Shown here piece after piece: positions 13,859 to 15,193 of a DNA stretch of 15,193 nt; position 1 is the first letter of the stretch, and each line of letters starts with the position of its first letter. A program made the position numbers and the translations under genes. The stretch is taken from positions 1-15,193 of the forward strand of contig CALLZA010000354.1 of assembly GCA_937858165.1 (NCBI GenBank). The letters are read 5' to 3'. This DNA comes from an uncultured Ardenticatenia bacterium (GTDB lineage Bacteria; Chloroflexota; Anaerolineae; Promineifilales; Promineifilaceae). The notes under the pieces are model-generated. The model made no database searches and had not been told where the DNA came from. It was given only the letters and a program-made list of their open reading frames with translations.

Positions 13859-15018
13859 ATGCACGTCATCGGCACCGCCGGCCACGTCGATCACGGTAAA
13901 TCGACCCTCGTCCAGGCCCTGACCGGCATCGACCCCGACCGGCTGGCCGAGGAGAAGGCGCGCGAGATGACCATCGACCTCGGCTTCGCCTGGCTGACGC
14001 TCGACGGCGCGGAGGTTGGGGTCATTGACGTACCCGGCCATCGCGACTTCATCGAGAACATGCTGGCCGGCGTCGGCGGCATCGACCTGGCTCTGTTCGT
14101 CATCGCCGCTGACGAAGGCGTCATGCCCCAGACCCGCGAGCATCTGGCTATCCTCAACCTGCTGGAGATTCCCCGCAGCGTCATCGCCCTGACCAAGATC
14201 GACCTCATTGACGACCCGGAGTGGCTGGAGTTGGTGGCACTCGAGGTCGGCGAGACGCTGCGCCTGAGTGGCGGGCCGGCGCTGGCCGCCGCCCCCATTG
14301 TGCCCGTATCGGCGCGCACCGGCGCGGGGCTGGCTGAGTTGCGCGCCGCGCTGACCGCCGCCTTGCACCAGATTCCCCCACCGCCCGACCTGGGCCGGCC
14401 ACGCCTGCCCATCGACCGCGTCTTCACCCTGTCCGGCTTCGGCACGGTCGTCACCGGCACGCTGCTCGACGGCCGCCTGCGCGTTGGCGACGAGATCGAA
14501 GTGCAACCGGGCGGGCGGCCGGCGCGCGTCCGCGGCCTGCAAACGCACAAGACCAAGCGCGAGACGGCCCAGCCCGGCAGCCGTGTGGCCGTCAACCTCA
14601 CCGGCATCGACCGCGACGCGCTGCACCGTGGGCAGGTCTTGGCGGCTCGTGGTGCGGTGCGGCCGACGCTATTGCTGGACAGCGCCTACCGCCACCTACC
14701 CGACGCCGACGCGCCGCTGGCCCACAACACCGAGGTGAAGCTGTTCATTGGTGCGGCCGAAGTGTCGGCGCGCGCCCGCGTCATCGGCGGTGAGCAGATC
14801 GCACCCGGCGAAGCCGGCTGGCTGCAACTGGCCCTGGCCCAGCCGGTGGCTGCCGCGCGGGGCGACCGCTTCATCCTGCGCCGCCCCACGCCGGGGGCCA
14901 CCCTGGGCGGCGGCCGCGTCCTCGACCCCCAGCCGCGCCGCCGCCACCGCCGCCTGCGCCCCGACGTCGTCGAACGCTTTCGCGCCCTGGCCCAGGGCAC
15001 GCCGGAGGAGCTATTGCT
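13859..15018 (+). CDS. selB: Selenocysteine-specific elongation factor SelB, 3' truncated
   Basis: SelB is the GTPase that carries Sec-tRNA(Sec) to the ribosome and binds the SECIS hairpin so that UGA is read as Sec. The first 386 residues are present. The GTPase motifs are GHVDHGKST (8-16), the SelB-type EMTIDLGFA, DVPGH (57-61), TKID (112-115) and VSARTGAG. An EF-Tu-like domain 2 with LSGFGTVVTGTLLDG and domain 3 follow to about 350. EMTIDLGFA and TKID separate it from EF-Tu and IF2. The winged-helix repeats that bind SECIS, roughly the last 230-250 residues, are lost because native sequence ends at 15018. The residues that follow are adapter-encoded. No ribosome site is visible before ATG 13859; the upstream bases are C-rich. 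Confidence 0.93.
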
Positions 15019-15088
15019 CTGTCTCTTATACACATCTGACGCTGCCGACGAGCGATCTAGTGTAGATCTCGGTGGTCGCCGTATCATT
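15019..15088 (-). other. Illumina Nextera P5/i5 adapter plus Tn5 mosaic end (artefact)
   Basis: CTGTCTCTTATACACATCT (15019-15037) is the reverse complement of the Tn5 mosaic end. It is followed by the read-1 tail GACGCTGCCGACGA (15038-15051), an 8-base index GCGATCTA (15052-15059, which I recognise as S501/N501 in reverse complement) and the P5 oligo in reverse complement (15060-15088). The peptide CLLYTSDAADERSS read from it is a well-known contaminant. Confidence 0.98.
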
Positions 15089-15193
15089 AAAAAAAACACA
15101 ACGATAGCCATAAGCGCAGCGTGCAGCAACACTAACCAACACACTAACGACGACACGAGACTAGCGACGTAAGCAGAGTACAGCGCAACATGG
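15089..15193. other. Read-through noise beyond the P5 adapter (artefact)
   Basis: An A-run followed by disordered sequence continues past the P5 oligo, the mirror image of positions 1-133. No biological feature should be called here. Confidence 0.92.

Noticed and set aside
12816..14626. Long minus-strand frames opposite the coiled-coil gene and selB (about 282 and 265 codons)
   Set aside because: They mirror the third-position GC bias of strong plus-strand genes and show no family motif.
200..15018. CRISPR array, prophage, integrase or defence system
   Set aside because: No regularly spaced repeats, integrase, transposase or phage genes were seen in the native sequence.

Overview
The window is one metagenome-style contig. 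About 14.8 kb of GC-rich bacterial DNA (200-15018) is capped at both ends by untrimmed Illumina Nextera adapter and read-through noise (1-199 and 15019-15193). Several things suggest a Chloroflexota bacterium of the Anaerolineae/Promineofilum kind: an FhaA/FhaB-type pair of FHA proteins, high GC, rpsT with a TTG start, E. coli-length GlgB and a selenocysteine system. That placement is an inference from gene content and has not been tested by phylogeny.

Layout. Positions 200-575 are non-coding, with repeat fragments and an AT-rich promoter-like patch. Positions 576-3759 (+) hold an overlapping glgB-manA pair (glycogen branching enzyme, mannose-6-phosphate isomerase). Positions 3765-4198 (+) form a self-contained rpsT unit with promoter, UUG start and a strong terminator. 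Positions 4222-4923 (-) encode an OmpR-type response regulator with a degenerate receiver. It is divergent from a polytopic O-antigen ligase-like protein at 5069-6418 (+). A short repeat and tRNA-Gly(CCC) follow (+). Positions 6612-7882 (-) hold fhaA and fhaB, and the 3' end of fhaB lies antisense to the tRNA. Back to back with fhaA, 7975-10093 (+) holds selD and a proline-type M24 peptidase. Two GT4 glycosyltransferases lie at 10111-12447 (-). Finally 12567-15018 (+) holds a coiled-coil protein of unknown function and the first 386 codons of selB, cut off by the contig end.

The main result is that selD is itself a selenoprotein gene. Its reading frame runs from ATG 7975 through an in-frame TGA at codon 17. 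That codon aligns exactly with catalytic Cys17 of E. coli SelD, and Lys20 also matches. A hairpin that fits a bacterial SECIS element follows the TGA. A conventional gene caller would start the gene at TTG 8035 and lose the catalytic N-terminus. SelB, the elongation factor needed to decode this UGA, is encoded about 5 kb downstream on the same strand. Selenophosphate synthesis would therefore depend on the decoding system it supplies. selA and selC (tRNA-Sec) are not seen in the window.

Other themes are surface polysaccharide (ligase-like protein, two glycosyltransferases, and possibly manA for mannose supply) and FHA signalling. Seven promoters can be read directly. Their -10 boxes are close to TATAAT, while the -35 box is usually TTGC rather than TTGA.
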